Counted from the stretch's first letter, positions 45,189-56,862 are shown. The stretch: DNA of 64,000 nucleotides from Spisula solida (GCA_947247005.1 OX365956.1:7832089-7896088); one strand, 5' to 3'. Program-made: numbers and translations. The notes: generated from the letters alone by a model not told the origin.

Positions 45189-45353
45189 AAAGGGGTTTGA
45201 CACATAAACTTGCACTGATTAAAAACTGTTTTCAAAAATTATTTTTTTTATTTCTACTGTGTACATTTTATACAATATATATGTACTTAGTAGAAGTAAA
45301 AAAAAATTGAAAACAGTTTTTAATCACTGCAGACTTATGTGTCGAACCCCTTT
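45189..45353. mobile_element. Fully palindromic 165-bp MITE
   Basis: Left arm aaaggggtttgacacataaa and right arm ttatgtgtcgaacccctttt-like complement, with gattaaaaactgttttcaa / ttgaaaacagtttttaatc further in and ctact / agtag near the centre. The arms meet around an ATATAT core. There is no target duplication that I can defend. Confidence 0.85.
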
Positions 45354-45442
45354 GGGTAAATCCCTAATAACTGTGGATACGTCTGGACTAAAACTAGAAT
45401 TGTAATACTATAAAAGAGTGTTTATAAAGGATTGCGACATTC
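45354..45442 (+). repeat. Sequence shared with 48886-48968
   Basis: About 80 bases (gtggatacgtctggactaaa, agagtgtttataaaggattg and cgacatt) recur at 48886-48968 with few changes. Here they directly follow the palindromic MITE. At 48.9 kb they lie between the inverted ends of a different small element. A C-run lies nearby at about 45523-45535. Confidence 0.8.
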
Positions 45443-46094
45443 CTGAACTTCATGAACGTATAGCATGTGTCCAATGTTCTGAGCAACGGCGGATTTAATA
45501 GGAGGCGAACGACTCTGTACGCCCCCCCCCCCCCTCTAAAATTGCCCAAGCATGGGAAATTTGTCTTTTGTTCTTGGTGAAAAGCTATATACATCTATAT
45601 GCAGTTTTTGTGCTCGCTTTACTCGCAAAAAACTTTTGACACATGCTGTTTAAAAAACATGTTTTCGCTCGCTCAATTTTCCTAGACAGAAGAGACATTG
45701 CAATATTTACACCCTCTATAACTAAATACACCCCTGCTAAGGTTGGAGATTCCGAGATCAACTAAATTATACTCTTAAGTGGTTTCTGTTGATTATATGA
45801 CTTTGTTGATTGTTGTATTATTATTATTATAAAGCAATATACTTAATAACATACAATTAACATAGAAACTACATTTTTGTCACGCGAAATATGCATTTTA
45901 TGACTTTGTGTTAGTGTATAGATTTAGAATATAGGAAAAAATGACTCAGAAAGATTGGGGAAAGAGTAAAGAGTAGATAGGGGGTACACGAGAGGTATAG
46001 GTATGATGAGAATGTAAATGGTCGTTCAGTAGGGAAGGGAAATTATGAATGGGGAGTATGATAGGAATATATTAAGGGACGTTCCGGTGACCTC

Positions 46095-46235
46095 TTATGC
46101 TCAATGGTTAGCGCGCTTGACGTCTAATCTGGCGACCCGGGTTCGAATGCGGGTGGATGCACCCATGTGCCTTCCATATTGCAGCGGAAAACTCACTGGC
46201 AAATAAAGGCTATGCTCGGAATTTGCTCGGCATCG
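46095..46235 (+). mobile_element. SINE family C, copy (plus strand)
   Basis: Head tgctcaatggttagcgcgct, then tctaatctggcgacccgggt and a B box gggttcgaatgcgg, then ggtggatgcacccatgtgcc and actcactggcaaataaaggc. Same order as the minus-strand copy at 36745-36882. The acceptor stem is not closed. Confidence 0.82.
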
Positions 46236-46512
46236 GGGGCAAGGCGTGGGAGTCGTGTAGAGATTATTAAGGTTAGATGGTGAGTTACGACGTGATTTAG
46301 GTTTGGTGCAATTTTCAGTCGTAGTCAGAATTGTTGTAGATTTGGGAAGAGAAGAATTGAAGAAGAAGGGTGATGATGCGGTGGCAGGAGAAGTATTCTA
46401 GCAGAAGAGACGAGGAAGTTAGCGGGGTGAAAGCTGTTTACATGGGAGACGCGTTTAGTGTAGAGGAGGCACATAGAAGAGATAAGGACAATAGTGATTC
46501 AACTGTAAACCT

Positions 46513-46763
46513 GGGCCCGATCTCCCGAAACGTCTCAATCTGAGCTTAATCTCAACTCAAATTTTGTCAGCCTTTGTTTGAGCGTTTCCATGCGAAATTG
46601 TACTCTAACTTGGTAAAACGAAATAGAAACATTATGTTGAGTTTATTACAGTAACATTTCGAGAGCTCGGACTTCTTATTTATAACAAATTCGGACTCTG
46701 ATTTGAGCAAAATCTTAATTTGAGTTGAGATTTCTGCTTGAAACGCTTCTGGAGATCGGGGCC
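46513..46763. mobile_element. MITE with GGGCCCGATCTCC ends, inverted repeats about 45 bp
   Basis: Left gggcccgatctcccgaaacg and right tctggagatcggggcc are inverted. The similarity continues through ctcaactcaaatt / aatttgagttgag. No convincing target duplication was found. There is no coding capacity. Confidence 0.82.
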
Positions 46764-48830
46764 TTGCAACTATATAATAAATGAAACTGTAACCACAGGA
46801 GACCCTCTTGGTGAAAATGGATAAAGACGTGTGTGTACCTATCCGAATGTAACTACAAAGTGAAACAAAAGTTCACATAAGTGGCGAAAAGCAATAACTG
46901 CTGTTATATACTGTAATTAACCTCCAATTGAATATAACAAATCATTACTCTTGATCTTTTATCTTTAACTCAGACCTTTTATTAAAACAACCACACCAAA
47001 GTGCATGCAATCATATATGCACACAACTTCTTTGCAAAATACACTAAAATGTCTAGTGTGCACCTCAGCGACTAATTAATTTTTATGACGTTGAAGTACA
47101 AGAATGTCTTTCATGGTAAAGTATAAACTAGTGTAGTTTTAAGCGACCATAATGCTAGATCTACTGTACAAAATATATTGCAGTAATTTAGCAATGATTT
47201 AGCAACAATTTAGCAATAATTTAGCTGTGTCTACGATAGGCGTGTCAGTACCGTCCCGAAAGAATTGATGTCTATTGGGATAGTTCTAGGAGTTCTAAGA
47301 ATACTCATATATATAAAACATGCAGCTCTAGGTTGCGATCTATTGAACTTGATAAAATCGTCTCAGAAGAAACGGCAACTGCTCAGTAGACATTTCATTC
47401 TGATCACCTCTGCCTTTTTCGCATTGCAAGTACATGTATAGCTACCGGAGACAAACGGAAATGGCCGAGCTTTCACGATTTTAGAAATGATTTCCTACCA
47501 GATCACGTGACTTAGAAAGACTTAAGTAAAACCTGCACGTAGTCTTATATTATTTCCATTAGTGCTGAACTCTCTAATTAGATTTCGGTGTTTCCAAGTA
47601 TTTAATTCTTCCTCAAATCGATATTATCTGCTAGTGTTATTGATTTCAGAGGTTAAGACTGCGTTGTATGGAACTTTGTATCTACTGTTAAACTTAAACG
47701 CCTAAGGCGGAACAGATCAATTAAATGCCGCATATAGCTCACATAGCACTTCCAGAAATCTTAAAACTTACGTCCAAATTTAAATTCTTGATAATTCTTT
47801 AACAACGGCCAGTTGTGGCAAAGGAGTCTGCAATATTAATTGAATATATATAGTGCGCTTACGAAAATCTTAAATTTATGTCCCAATTTAAATGCTTGAT
47901 AATTCTTTAACAATGGCAAGTTGTGGAAAAGTGATTATGCAATAGTAATTTAATAAACGTAATTATACCCGGTAGTTTACTTCTAACGAACTGTTAGTAG
48001 TTGTAAACACAATATCAGGAATATAATTCTTTTGAGTGCAGGTTTAAGACTTCTGTAAAAGATGAAAACAATCGGACAGGAAAGACAATAACAGAGCACA
48101 AAACGCTGAACACAAACACAAATACAACATCCCTATCTGATAGCCTGCTGCTTCAGTCAGTCAAATAAAACCGGAACATAGAGTCAGCAGACAAGAACAG
48201 GCCAAAACAGTGTGGTCATACCACGTGATATGTGACGTCATTTTTAGATATAACTGGCAACAAAAGGACGACCACAGATCACAAAGACAACACCCACACA
48301 CAACAATAAATAGAAACAGTGTCCATGCCCTTTGGAAAGAAACAGAACAGCGTTAGGCCCCGTGGACATCGAAATTGCTGATTAACATACACGCAGTTTT
48401 ACAAAATGGCACAGTGTAAACATTTTTTTGCGCTTTTTCTGTGCTCTCCATAACGGAGGAACATAAAAGTTAACATTTCTTTACTTTAAAGTGGACACTA
48501 CATTTATATATAAAAGAAGGTTTACTATAGCAATTTTAAAGTCTTGGTTGCTACCAAAGATCTAAAAACATTTCCATTTAAACAAGAGTAGGTCTGGCTC
48601 TTTGCGAACTCCTGTTTTATTCCTGGACTGTTTTCAATAAATGAGGTATCATTCTAAAGCTAAATGATAAATATATTGCATAAACCTTTTAGTTTAATAT
48701 GAACAAATGAAATTTCGCTGAGAGATATTGTGAGATTTTGTACATTTTTCTAATCTTTGTATTTTTAGATCTTTGGTTGCTACAGAATCGAGAAGAATTT
48801 GCATTGAATAACTTCTACTCATATGAACGA
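46764..48830. other. Largely unassigned; short internal duplication near 47.8 kb
   Basis: Around 47755-47830 and 47865-47945 two related stretches occur (aaatcttaaaacttacgtcc / aaatcttaaatttatgtccc, then ttgataattctttaacaa and ggcaagttgtgg). This is a short diverged direct duplication of about 100 bases. A family R1 fragment is at 48064-48125. Three flagnoses of tagcaat near 47185-47225 form a small run. No gene is visible. Confidence 0.45.
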
Positions 48831-48835
48831 GTATG

Positions 48836-49152
48836 TGTAGCAACGTTAAATGTCGCATCGACGCTAAATGTCGCACTTTGGGTAAACCACTAATAATTGT
48901 GGATACGTCTGGACTACAACTAGAACAGTAGTACTACAAATGAGTGTTTATAAAGGATTGCGACATTTAGCGTTAATGTTGCGACATTTAACGTCAGGCC
49001 AATTTGTTGCGACATTTAACGTCACAGATGCGACATTTAGCGTCAGGGGGGATTGCGACATTTAGCGTCGGTTGCGACATTTAGCGTCAGCCTTGCGACA
49101 TTTAACGTCAAGTGCGACATTTAGCGTCGATGCGACATTTAACGTTGCTACA
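48836..49152. mobile_element. 317-bp element made of GCGACATTTAGCGTC repeats with inverted ends
   Basis: The left terminus tgtagcaacgttaaatgtcg and the right cgacatttaacgttgctaca are perfect inverted repeats, extending about 40 bases. The flanks repeat gtatg (48831-48835, 49153-49157; 6 bp if agtatg is counted). Between them are the block shared with 45354-45442 and about ten copies of gcgacatttagcgtc separated by 1-15 bases. The short irregular spacers and animal context rule out a CRISPR array. Confidence 0.85.
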
Positions 49153-49317
49153 GTATGCATTAAATACGGAAATACCAGACATATCTAGCATAGTAAGAAA
49201 CCCCCGCCTCAACGTAACACAATCGTCACAATTATAGTAGTTTTACCAACAAAAAATATAACATCCGTATGATATACAATAAACAATGAGTCATACATTT
49301 TATAGTATAGTTAGAAA

Positions 49318-49525
49318 GTGTAAAATCATTAATAAATGCGGCGAATTAACTTTCGCTAATTTCGCAGATAAATTAGATCGCGAAATAAAATCCCCTCGAA
49401 TAATTGACTACTAATGTTCCTTTTAATATTATAAAGTCCACGAATTTAAGCTTGAAACCATCAAATTACCATTTTACCCAAATCCGCGAAATTTAATACT
49501 CGCGAAAATTTACGATTTAACCGAA
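49318..49525. mobile_element. TTCGCG-rich element (family M6), copy
   Basis: Left tgtaaaatcattaataaatg followed by cggcg; right ctcgcgaaaatttacgattt. The interior has tagatcgcgaaa and accattttaccc, as in other copies. Confidence 0.65.
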
Positions 49526-49944
49526 GTACGTTGTGAGATGCGAATGAAATAAACATTCTTACACAAAACACTGTACCTCAGAACGCTCACAAAACAAATA
49601 TTAGTACCTGACACCCAGTGTTGATATATTAAGATAGGTAACAAAACTGTTCGTATTCAGAACTCCAGATATTGAAGTCCATTAAATGTATTTTATTTTT
49701 AATTAGCCACACTTTTATGGCATAAAAACATTATTATAATGACATTTTGATCGTTTTATTAATATTTGATAAACATATCACAACCATAAAAACCCGATCC
49801 GATAAAAAATAGTGTACACATTATTTTTGTTATTTTGAACATATATATTATATTAGTTGACAAATCAGATTTCATATTCGTTTTTTCCTTTTTATATCTC
49901 ACGGGCGGTAATCACGTGACTTCGTCTTGTATGTTAAACGAACA
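49526..49944. promoter_or_regulatory. Possible promoter region with E-box TCACGTGA
   Basis: AT-rich sequence ending with ggcggtaatcacgtgacttc just upstream of an ATG that has a favourable context. TCACGTGA at 49912-49919 is a palindromic E-box of the kind bound by USF or TFE-type bHLH-zip factors (established). It is weak evidence because cacgtgac words are scattered elsewhere in the window (for example 40157, 47502, 50752). Confidence 0.2.
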
Positions 49945-49964
49945 ATGGCGGACATTCAGCCTCG
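49945..49964 (+). CDS. Candidate first coding exon (very short)
   Basis: aacaATGGCGGACATTCAG has a good start context (A at -3, G at +4). Six codons later (M-A-D-I-Q-P, then two bases) a consensus-like donor gtaagc follows at 49965. Many animal genes begin with a short M-A-D/E exon. No downstream coding exon is recognised in the next 14 kb, so this is only a candidate. A start codon inside an unrecognised repeat is the main alternative. Confidence 0.25.
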
Positions 49965-51160
49965 GTAAGCACCTATTTTTCTTGAAGTTATATGTCTTAC
50001 AGCCTCGATAGCAAAACCTCACATAGCCTATCATATGCGCAATGCTTTTTTTCGAACGTTAGAACTTACTTTTGCCTCATAATGTGAATAGATTTCGAGA
50101 ACACTCATTAAATTTGATCCAGAGTTTCGGCGCAAGGCCGGTATGTTGCACGCATCGTATAAATTGTTGTCGAATTATCCACAAATATGGCTCTCTGCTA
50201 CGAAAAAGGTATAAAATTATATCAAATGTTTGATTATATCGTGAACGAAACATGTATGGATTTCTACGGGGTAAAATTCGTCAGTATATTTCAATTTTAC
50301 GAAAGTAGTATGTAAAACGAACGTTTTTGTACTGGTATGTCTCACGTACAAATCTCGGTAGGGTTCAGTAAGTTCAGAGTTAGCTCTTTTTAAACATCTG
50401 ACCATCCCATATATATGTTTTATATGTCTATGTGGACATTTTCATGTTCGGCAACCTTTCGATTATAAATTCTTAGTCTTATGATTGAATCGCTTCAAGT
50501 ATATCCCAGTACCTTTCATTACAACGTTGGTTTGACTCGGTCTGTGATAAAATACTGTACATATGCACAGACAAATCAAAGACATGCACATTGATAAAAT
50601 AAAAAACCATCATTACAAAAATATGAAAATCGCAAATTCAAGGTAATGAAAAAAGTTCAACCAAAAAGGCGCTGTAAAATTTCACGTTTTGTAACGTCAC
50701 AGTTCAAGGACGTGAACTAATGAGGTTAATACAATGCTAATACGAGTACAAATCACGTGACATGTACATACTTCGTGGTTCAACCATCTGAGAAGATCTC
50801 ATATCAGTAACATTAATCGAATTTATAGTTTAATTTACCCAATAATCGAATAAATTGAAACGAAATTAACTTCGGGGGGTCAAAGGTCAACAAATTACTC
50901 GAATAAATAAACCATGACGTATACTCGATGTCACAAGATACATCGCGTATTTCTTTGAACAGTTGACAGTTGTCCAGCATATTTAAATATATGGATAGCT
51001 ATTATGAACAGGGGACAGTTGTCCATTACTGAATTATAGAACTAGCTCTAATTCTAATTCCACAATGGACAGCTAGAATGGACATTGGACAGGGGACTGC
51101 CAGCTTCACACACCTTACTGGTATTTCTTTTCTCGTGTTTGTTTCATGAAATCGGTCATG
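49965..51160. other. Unassigned stretch
   Basis: AT-rich. Near 50177-50209 another ATG (atatggctctctgctac) is followed by aaaaaggtataaaa, a weak donor-like site. No acceptor was found ahead of it. Frames at 50217-50405 and 51085-51297 are unrecognised. Confidence 0.4.
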
Positions 51161-51214
51161 CAGTATTAATAATAAAAATAATAATAATAATAATTTATTT
51201 ATTTATTATTAATA
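51160..51214. repeat. ATT/AAT trinucleotide-rich microsatellite
   Basis: attaataataaaaataataa followed by further AAT units and TTTA units, imperfect, about 50 bases. Confidence 0.9.
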
Positions 51215-51370
51215 CTTTTGCTAGTTCAATGAAAATCACACTCAGTAAACGATTTATTCATGTCGTTTTAAATATTCCGTTCTTAATACGTTTTTAATTA
51301 TGCTACGCTTTATGAGCATCCACGAAGGAGAGGTTGCATGATACAAGCATAAAAAGATAGTAAAATATCG

Positions 51371-51545
51371 GACAAAGAAGGTCAGAACTCAACTCAAACA
51401 GCCGAGCAAAGAAAACATTAAGCAACACAGACCACAATTGCACGACACAGTACCCAACACACAACTGAACGAGAAAATGAGATTGACCACTGAAAGTCCT
51501 AATTTCAGTAGTCACAAAGTCGACGGTCCAAGTCTCAGCTGTCAA
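51371..51545 (+). repeat. Dispersed repeat family R1, copy
   Basis: Contains atcggacaaagaaggtcaga, actcaactcaaacagccgag and cccaacacacaactgaacga, in the same order as 32893-33010 and 60318-60500. The right part merges into the short tandem repeat below. Confidence 0.68.
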
Positions 51546-51615
51546 AAGGCTGAAAACCCTAATTTCAGCTATAAAAAAGCTGAACGGCCCAGTTTCAGCT
51601 GTAAAAAAGGGACAG
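51490..51615 (+). repeat. Tandem repeat, 39-base unit, three copies, in frame
   Basis: Units around cctaatttcagctataaaaa followed by agctgaa repeat three to four times. The 39-base unit keeps one frame open (51438-51656) with the peptide period P-S-F-S-C-K-K-A-E-x. It begins inside the R1 repeat, and I regard the frame as accidental. Confidence 0.7.
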
Positions 51616-51659
51616 AAAGGCCTAAAACTTCTAGAATAACAGTAAATGGTAAATAAATG

Positions 51660-52078
51660 AAGTCCCTTCTATTAATCGGGTCATTGTAATATTGGGATAC
51701 ATTAGGCTATATGATAATTGCGTTAGATATCGAGATAATTAGGCGACTGAACATCAGATACAAAATGGATTCCCAAAAACTTCCATTCATTAACATCAAC
51801 ATCAAACAAACATTATTTAATAGATAATACAGACATACATTAGCCTAAATGTTTAATTCACTTTGTTACTTAGTATAACCTTATATCGCTAGATCATCAA
51901 TTTCACTTAGTTTTTCCTTAATCTGCATTTTAAGCAATTTGCTATTCGCGCTGAAACCTTTAACTACGGACGTCCTAAAGTGACATCTCCAGCTTGTTTA
52001 ATCGTTTATCCCTTTAAAACGACTCGCACCTCTATACAGTAATTATTTGAGAAAACACAACATAATTAACAATAATAT
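51660..52078. other. Unassigned stretch
   Basis: AT-rich DNA. No repeats, frames or signals stand out. Confidence 0.45.
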
Positions 52079-52310
52079 CTATATAGCGCGCGGACAATCC
52101 AAAGCCACACTGAAACGGAGGCAGCGTCTAGCCACAAATGCAAAGTCAGACATAGAACGAACCATCCATTTCCCCAAAATAAAGGATATTTCAGACAAGC
52201 CTATATACCCACCCCGCAATGAATGACATACTTCGAACTTTGAATTCCGCGCATAATCAATCATTAAGTGAAGTAGTTATGAATGATAATCACACTGAAA
52301 TGAAAGTATG
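52079..52310 (-). repeat. Dispersed SINE-like family F, copy 2
   Basis: Plus-strand text atagcgcgcggacaatccaa, ggaggcagcgtctagccaca, gtcagacatagaacgaacc and gaatgataatcacactgaaa matches 42548-42825. Read on the minus strand it ends in gcgcgctatatagatattat. Tails of this type in animal SINEs usually derive from a partner LINE (established); this case is inference. Confidence 0.75.
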
Positions 52311-53544
52311 GTGAGACTTTTTACAACCGCCACACAAAACATATACCAAAAAGCTTTCCAATTAGAAGTCGCCTGAGACATGCCAAGCGACAATAAAGCG
52401 TGGAAATATTTAGCGACGTGGAAATATTGGGAAAATTCGCCAATTTACTAAAGCTCGTAAATTTTGGCCCACAAAGAATTTTACTTAAAATTCGCATTTT
52501 TCCGCACGTCGAATTTCTAAAAGTGAGAATTCGCGGACGTTTTGACCCGTGAAAACATCCTATTTAAACAACAATAAGAGTTGGTTAAATAGAGGTACGT
52601 AATGGTATGGTAGTGGAGCCAGCTTCTAAAACAGTGAAAATAACAAAATGATAAGTTCACTGTTTTTTTCACTGTTATTTTCACTGAATAATCTATATAA
52701 TCCATAGATAGCAAATAATGAAACGAAATAATAATAAGGAAAAACTTTTTTAAAAAAGATATTATGGTGTCATTTCAATGATTCCGTATTATATTTTACC
52801 CCCAAACATTTAATGTGAATGAAACGATGCCGTGATAAATTTGAAATGACACATTCATTTATTGTTTGCATAGTTTTCAGGTGAGATATTACCAATTTAT
52901 GAGTTTATGTGAAATATAAATCAAATAGAAAATCAAATACTTATTTTAGTGAATAATGTCGTTTTTAACGTTGTAATTAAAGACCTGCGTTTATGCAACT
53001 GTAAATTATACATAATGAGGATAGCGTTTTTATATTGCATTGCACATTAAACCGAGTCAAAAACATTCTAAGCCATTAATCTAGTCATAAAATGAATGCA
53101 TTAGAAATTCCACAAGTGAATGTTACTTTTTTAAATTTAATTAGTTTTCGCGATGAATAAGTACGTGTCGACATTTATTTTTTAATTACTGTGCACAGGA
53201 CGAACTAGGCCATAAAATACGACACGACGATGATTGTCGGTGAAATCATGAAAAGCCAAATTTGTGAGTAAAGGCATGATGGGGGTATTATATTAGTCTG
53301 GTGTCACAGGGGTGTTACTTCATATGTGTAATTAGTACGGTATGAAAATTATTATTATACTTATAATCTTACGAATCTTTTCTAAGTCTGTCTATTTTAT
53401 CCTGACATAATCACTTCAGTCAAAGCTATCCGAATTAATGATAAACCAAGAAAATCAGATGTTTGCAATAAAATTAAATAGTATGTGGCAAGACAACCAC
53501 TACGTGACATACTAGTTCCTCCGTACATATAGTCAATTTTTATT
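52311..53544. other. Mostly unassigned; possible M6 remnant at 52395-52560
   Basis: At 52395-52560 words such as aaattcgccaatttact, aaaattcgcatttttccgc and gagaattcgcggacg recall the TTCGCG family, but the termini are lost. The rest is AT-rich without recognisable features. Confidence 0.4.
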
Positions 53545-53654
53545 GCGGTGTGGTGCGGTGCGGTGCGGTGCGGTTCGGTGCGGTGCGGTGCGGTGCGGTG
53601 CGGTGCGGTGCGGTGCGGTGCGGTGCGGTGCGGTGCGGTGCGGTGCGGTGCGGT
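53545..53654 (+). repeat. (GTGCG)n pentamer microsatellite
   Basis: About 22 units of gcggt, with single variants (gtggt near 53550, ttcgg near 53574). The CpG content is high in AT-rich surroundings. The frame 53550-53837 is a translation of it. Confidence 0.97.
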
Positions 53655-54261
53655 TACATTGATTCCTGTTATTTGCTCAACTTTGCCTTGTTCGCGAGTG
53701 GTCTTATGCTAATGCTTTCATACTTTGCATTACTAGGTGATGGCACGGTGCATGTACAGTATAGGTTCGAATCGCACTATAGATGCAAACTATATAACAA
53801 AACCCATGTCTGTGCATTTAATTTCCCCTTTCTGTGAGTTGGTGGCTAGAGTAGAGAGAGTGTACCAATAACGCGTGAAAGTTCAATTTAAACCAAATAC
53901 AATACGTCGATTGTTTGTTGTGAGTTACTGTACGTTCATTCATTATAACATGTGTGTTTTATAGTTTTATTCAATTTGCTGACACTGCAAACATTACGTT
54001 TATGAACTTGATACCCTTCTATCAATTTATCAAAAACTATACCCCTCTGATACTGATATAAATTATTATAACGTATTTTAAACCCTGTCGAGAATTGATA
54101 ACCTGTTGAAATTGTGGCTACAATAAACACTTCTCAATGAACAGTTTGTTTCACTTCAAGTGTTTTTATGTTTTACACAGATTGTATAATACTTGAATAT
54201 ATCACACTTTCCGCCCATTGTTAAGGTCAGATAAGGTAACACTGGTTCCATTCTAAATCAC
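53655..54261. other. Unassigned stretch
   Basis: The patch 53735-53790 (ggtgatggcacggtgcatgt, ataggttcgaatcgcac) has a B-box-like ggttcgaatcg. It could be a tRNA-like scrap, but the A box is not convincing. Confidence 0.35.
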
Positions 54262-54405
54262 CCTTCCGTTAACATCGCGCCATTTCGTAAACCACCCTTC
54301 CGTTAACACCGCGCCATTTCGTAAACCACCCTTCCGTTAAAACCGCGCCATTACGTAAGCCACCCTTTCGTTAACCCGTGCATTTCGTAAGCACCCCTTC
54401 CGTTT
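54262..54405 (+). repeat. Tandem repeat, about 36-base unit, four copies
   Basis: Unit ccacccttccgttaacaccg followed by cgccatttcgtaaa, with decay in the last copy (54362-54405). Confidence 0.92.
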
Positions 54406-54583
54406 TCAGCTAATTGCCAATTAACTGTATTTGTTTATACTTGCACATTTTGAAAACAACTTATTATAATAATTGTTTTACATTTCACCGGAAGAATTAC
54501 TTACAAAACAAAAAAAGCGTATCTATACAATACAATATATTTGTTATATGGAAAGAACATGGCTTAAGATAAAAAATAAAAAA

Positions 54584-55220
54584 AGGGGGGGGGGAGAATT
54601 TTCTTTTGACCCTGCAATGCAGGACCTGTATTGTTCGAACCTGTTCGATAAGTTGCGCTGTCGTCACGTCGTTTTTTAAAAAGTGAGAATATAGAAAAAA
54701 ATATCGCTTTGTGCATTTTTACTCGTGGTGTTCTTAACCTCGCCTTTTCGCGGGCGTCAGGGACAACAAGACAAGCAAAACAATCTGGAAATCTAAAAAC
54801 AGTTGCATAGTTGGCAGAAATCATTAATTGTAGTTGTTCTCTATTGCCAGTTGCTCGCGGAAGAGCCGGTTCGAACCAGCTAATAGCATTATGAAATCCA
54901 TAAAACTGTCTGGTAAACTTGGCACCGAAGATGTGGAGAAAAAATGGTTCAAAAATCGCCGTAGTGGGCGGCCGGACATCATCGCCCAGTCTTCGGATAG
55001 TCACCAACAAATCACTTTGTCGCTAAGCTACTCATTGATTTTGTCTGGCAAGGCCTCTATGACCGGCTCATGTCCGTCCGGCCTCATACCCGAAAAGAAA
55101 AAATGTACTCCAACCGATCATCGATTCGTACGGCAATCGGATTGGAATTGTGACCCAGTTTTTTTCGTGAGCATAAAATCCTCAACAGTTTGTTTATTCA
55201 ATGAGAATGATTTTATTTAG
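54584..55220. other. CpG-richer block with overlapping open frames on both strands
   Basis: Minus frame 54564-55010 (148 codons) and plus frame 54834-55220 (128 codons) overlap. The plus frame has a basic stretch (K-K-W-F-K-N-R-R-S-G-R-P) but no family I recognise, and it ends in AT-rich DNA. The minus frame starts in a G/C homopolymer (Pro-Pro-Pro at 54584-54595) and looks accidental. The words cgccgtagtgggcg recur at about 56069, which suggests an old repeat. I would not call a gene here. Confidence 0.3.
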
Positions 55221-55682
55221 ATCACCGATAAGCCAATACTCAATATTCCGCGGAATAAAATATAAACTTTATTGAAAGAAATACCGTTAACTGTTTATCT
55301 TGGCTCTGATACATAAAAGAGGCAAGTAATAAAAAAACATACAAAATTTCTGAATTTAGCATAACGTGAGAGGTACATGCAATGAAATACGCTATAAATA
55401 CGACATAAATTGGTTTTAAAATAGATATAAAATAATCAGTGACGATAGTTGTGGCCTGTTAGCGCGGCTTGTATATTTGTCTTTGATCTAAGAAAAAATA
55501 TACGCACGGGGAACACTGAGCGCACGGACAGAACGTTATCTGCAGATCTACGAATGAAGCAAAACACGCCTATGGAAAATCTTTTATCAATGGATTTTAA
55601 TTTTACACATTTAGCTCGGAAACAACCTCTCTTACGCAGCATAACCATTTGGTCCTAGAAGTAATTATTTACTATAGTTTAT
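55221..55682. other. Unassigned stretch
   Basis: Overlapping short frames on both strands near 55436-55658 cover the same bases and carry no recognisable motif. No repeat family was identified. Confidence 0.4.
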
Positions 55683-55775
55683 AGTTTAACCTCTCCAGAG
55701 CAACAAAACCTCTGTGTAGCAACCAAGCATTGTGTTTCCCAAAGGGTGTTGCTCTTCAGGCGTTAAATATGCATG
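55683..55775. mobile_element. MITE family M3, short copy
   Basis: Left ttaacctctccagagcaaca; right cccaaagggtgttgctctt. Same end sequences as in the 14.7-kb array and in 38732-38910. The interior gtagcaaccaagcattgtgt matches the right edge of the 14.7-kb array (ttgtgtttcctaaagaccg). Confidence 0.7.
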
Positions 55776-56862
55776 CATAAAACAATCACATTGTTTAATA
55801 TCTGACAAGCGTAGGTCGTTGTGAAGAAAATGAAGTTTACTATGGTTTTTTTACTATTTATAAATCATATGGTGAAAACGCTTAAAAAGACATTTTCAAA
55901 ATACACTAAATTATAATTGTAGCTATATATATATACCCTACAAAAATCAAACGAAAATCAAACGAAACTTTAATGTTTCATAATCACATGTGCAGTCATT
56001 ATTCATTTCAGTTTCTGTATTTAGTTTGAAATCGAACATGTTTAAAGATAATTATTTAAAGCAAAACATCGCCGTAGTGGGCGTTCATATTACAGCGTAT
56101 TTATGTACTGGCAAAATGAACTTGTGAGTATATTAATAGTACTTCTATGGTATAGAGTCCTAATAGAAGTAGTAACGGACACTATTTTCAAACAATTATA
56201 GATACAAATCAAAGCACTGAAAGTACTCATGTGTGGCGTACTAATGCCATTAAATCCAATATCGAATCCAGGTTGTATCATAATTTTATGTCACAGTTCT
56301 GATAAGCCCACCCTTACTCAAACATTTGTGCTGCTAAAGACACCAAGAGAACCAGCAGTTACCTGGAACTTACTTAAGTAACTATGCTGAGCATCAATGA
56401 AGGGATATTTACAAATACCATTTTTAACGACTTGGAGAATTCGACCAGTGTCAAGATAACTGACTGTTTATTCTCCGTATGACCACGCATGTTAATTAAA
56501 TGACACTCTATATTAACGTATGTAAAAGGGGTAAACATGGCGTCGCTCACACATATCGATCGGCCGATTAATGCTTTAAAAACAAGTTTTACATTTTATA
56601 AAACCTTTAAGTATTAGCTTTTAAAACAAGCTTTAACGAACAAAATCGATCGAATATTAAATTAATAATTGATGATTTTCGACCGTTTATTTGGTATAAA
56701 ACGGGATATTTTAAACTTACTTTTACGCGGAACGGATTCTTACTCGTCGCCGTGGATTAACTAATTAGGGTATCATGTTGAATGTTGTCTACAAGAGAGA
56801 CATATATCTCTGCTTCATTACAAGCTTTAAATATTCAAAATCGGATAATAGATACGAAAATT
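55776..56862. other. Unassigned AT-rich stretch
   Basis: Near 56530 an ATG in good context (gtaaacatggcgtcgctcac) opens a 26-codon frame with no donor site behind it. No other signal. The far right part (from about 56768, agggtatcatgttgaatg) may belong to the following M2 element. Confidence 0.4.

Noticed and set aside
46095..46150. tRNA gene call
   Set aside because: The head is shared with 36745-36882 together with a common body, and the acceptor ends do not match, so it is SINE C.
48836..49152. Possible CRISPR array (repeats of gcgacatttagcgtc)
   Set aside because: Spacers are irregular (1-15 bases), there are no cas genes, the repeats occur in both orientations, and the surroundings are animal DNA. 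The inverted ends and flanking duplication indicate a small mobile element.
54564..55220. Two overlapping frames of 148 and 128 codons as genes
   Set aside because: They lie on opposite strands over the same bases, neither shows a recognisable domain, one runs into a homopolymer, and part of the sequence recurs at 56.07 kb.
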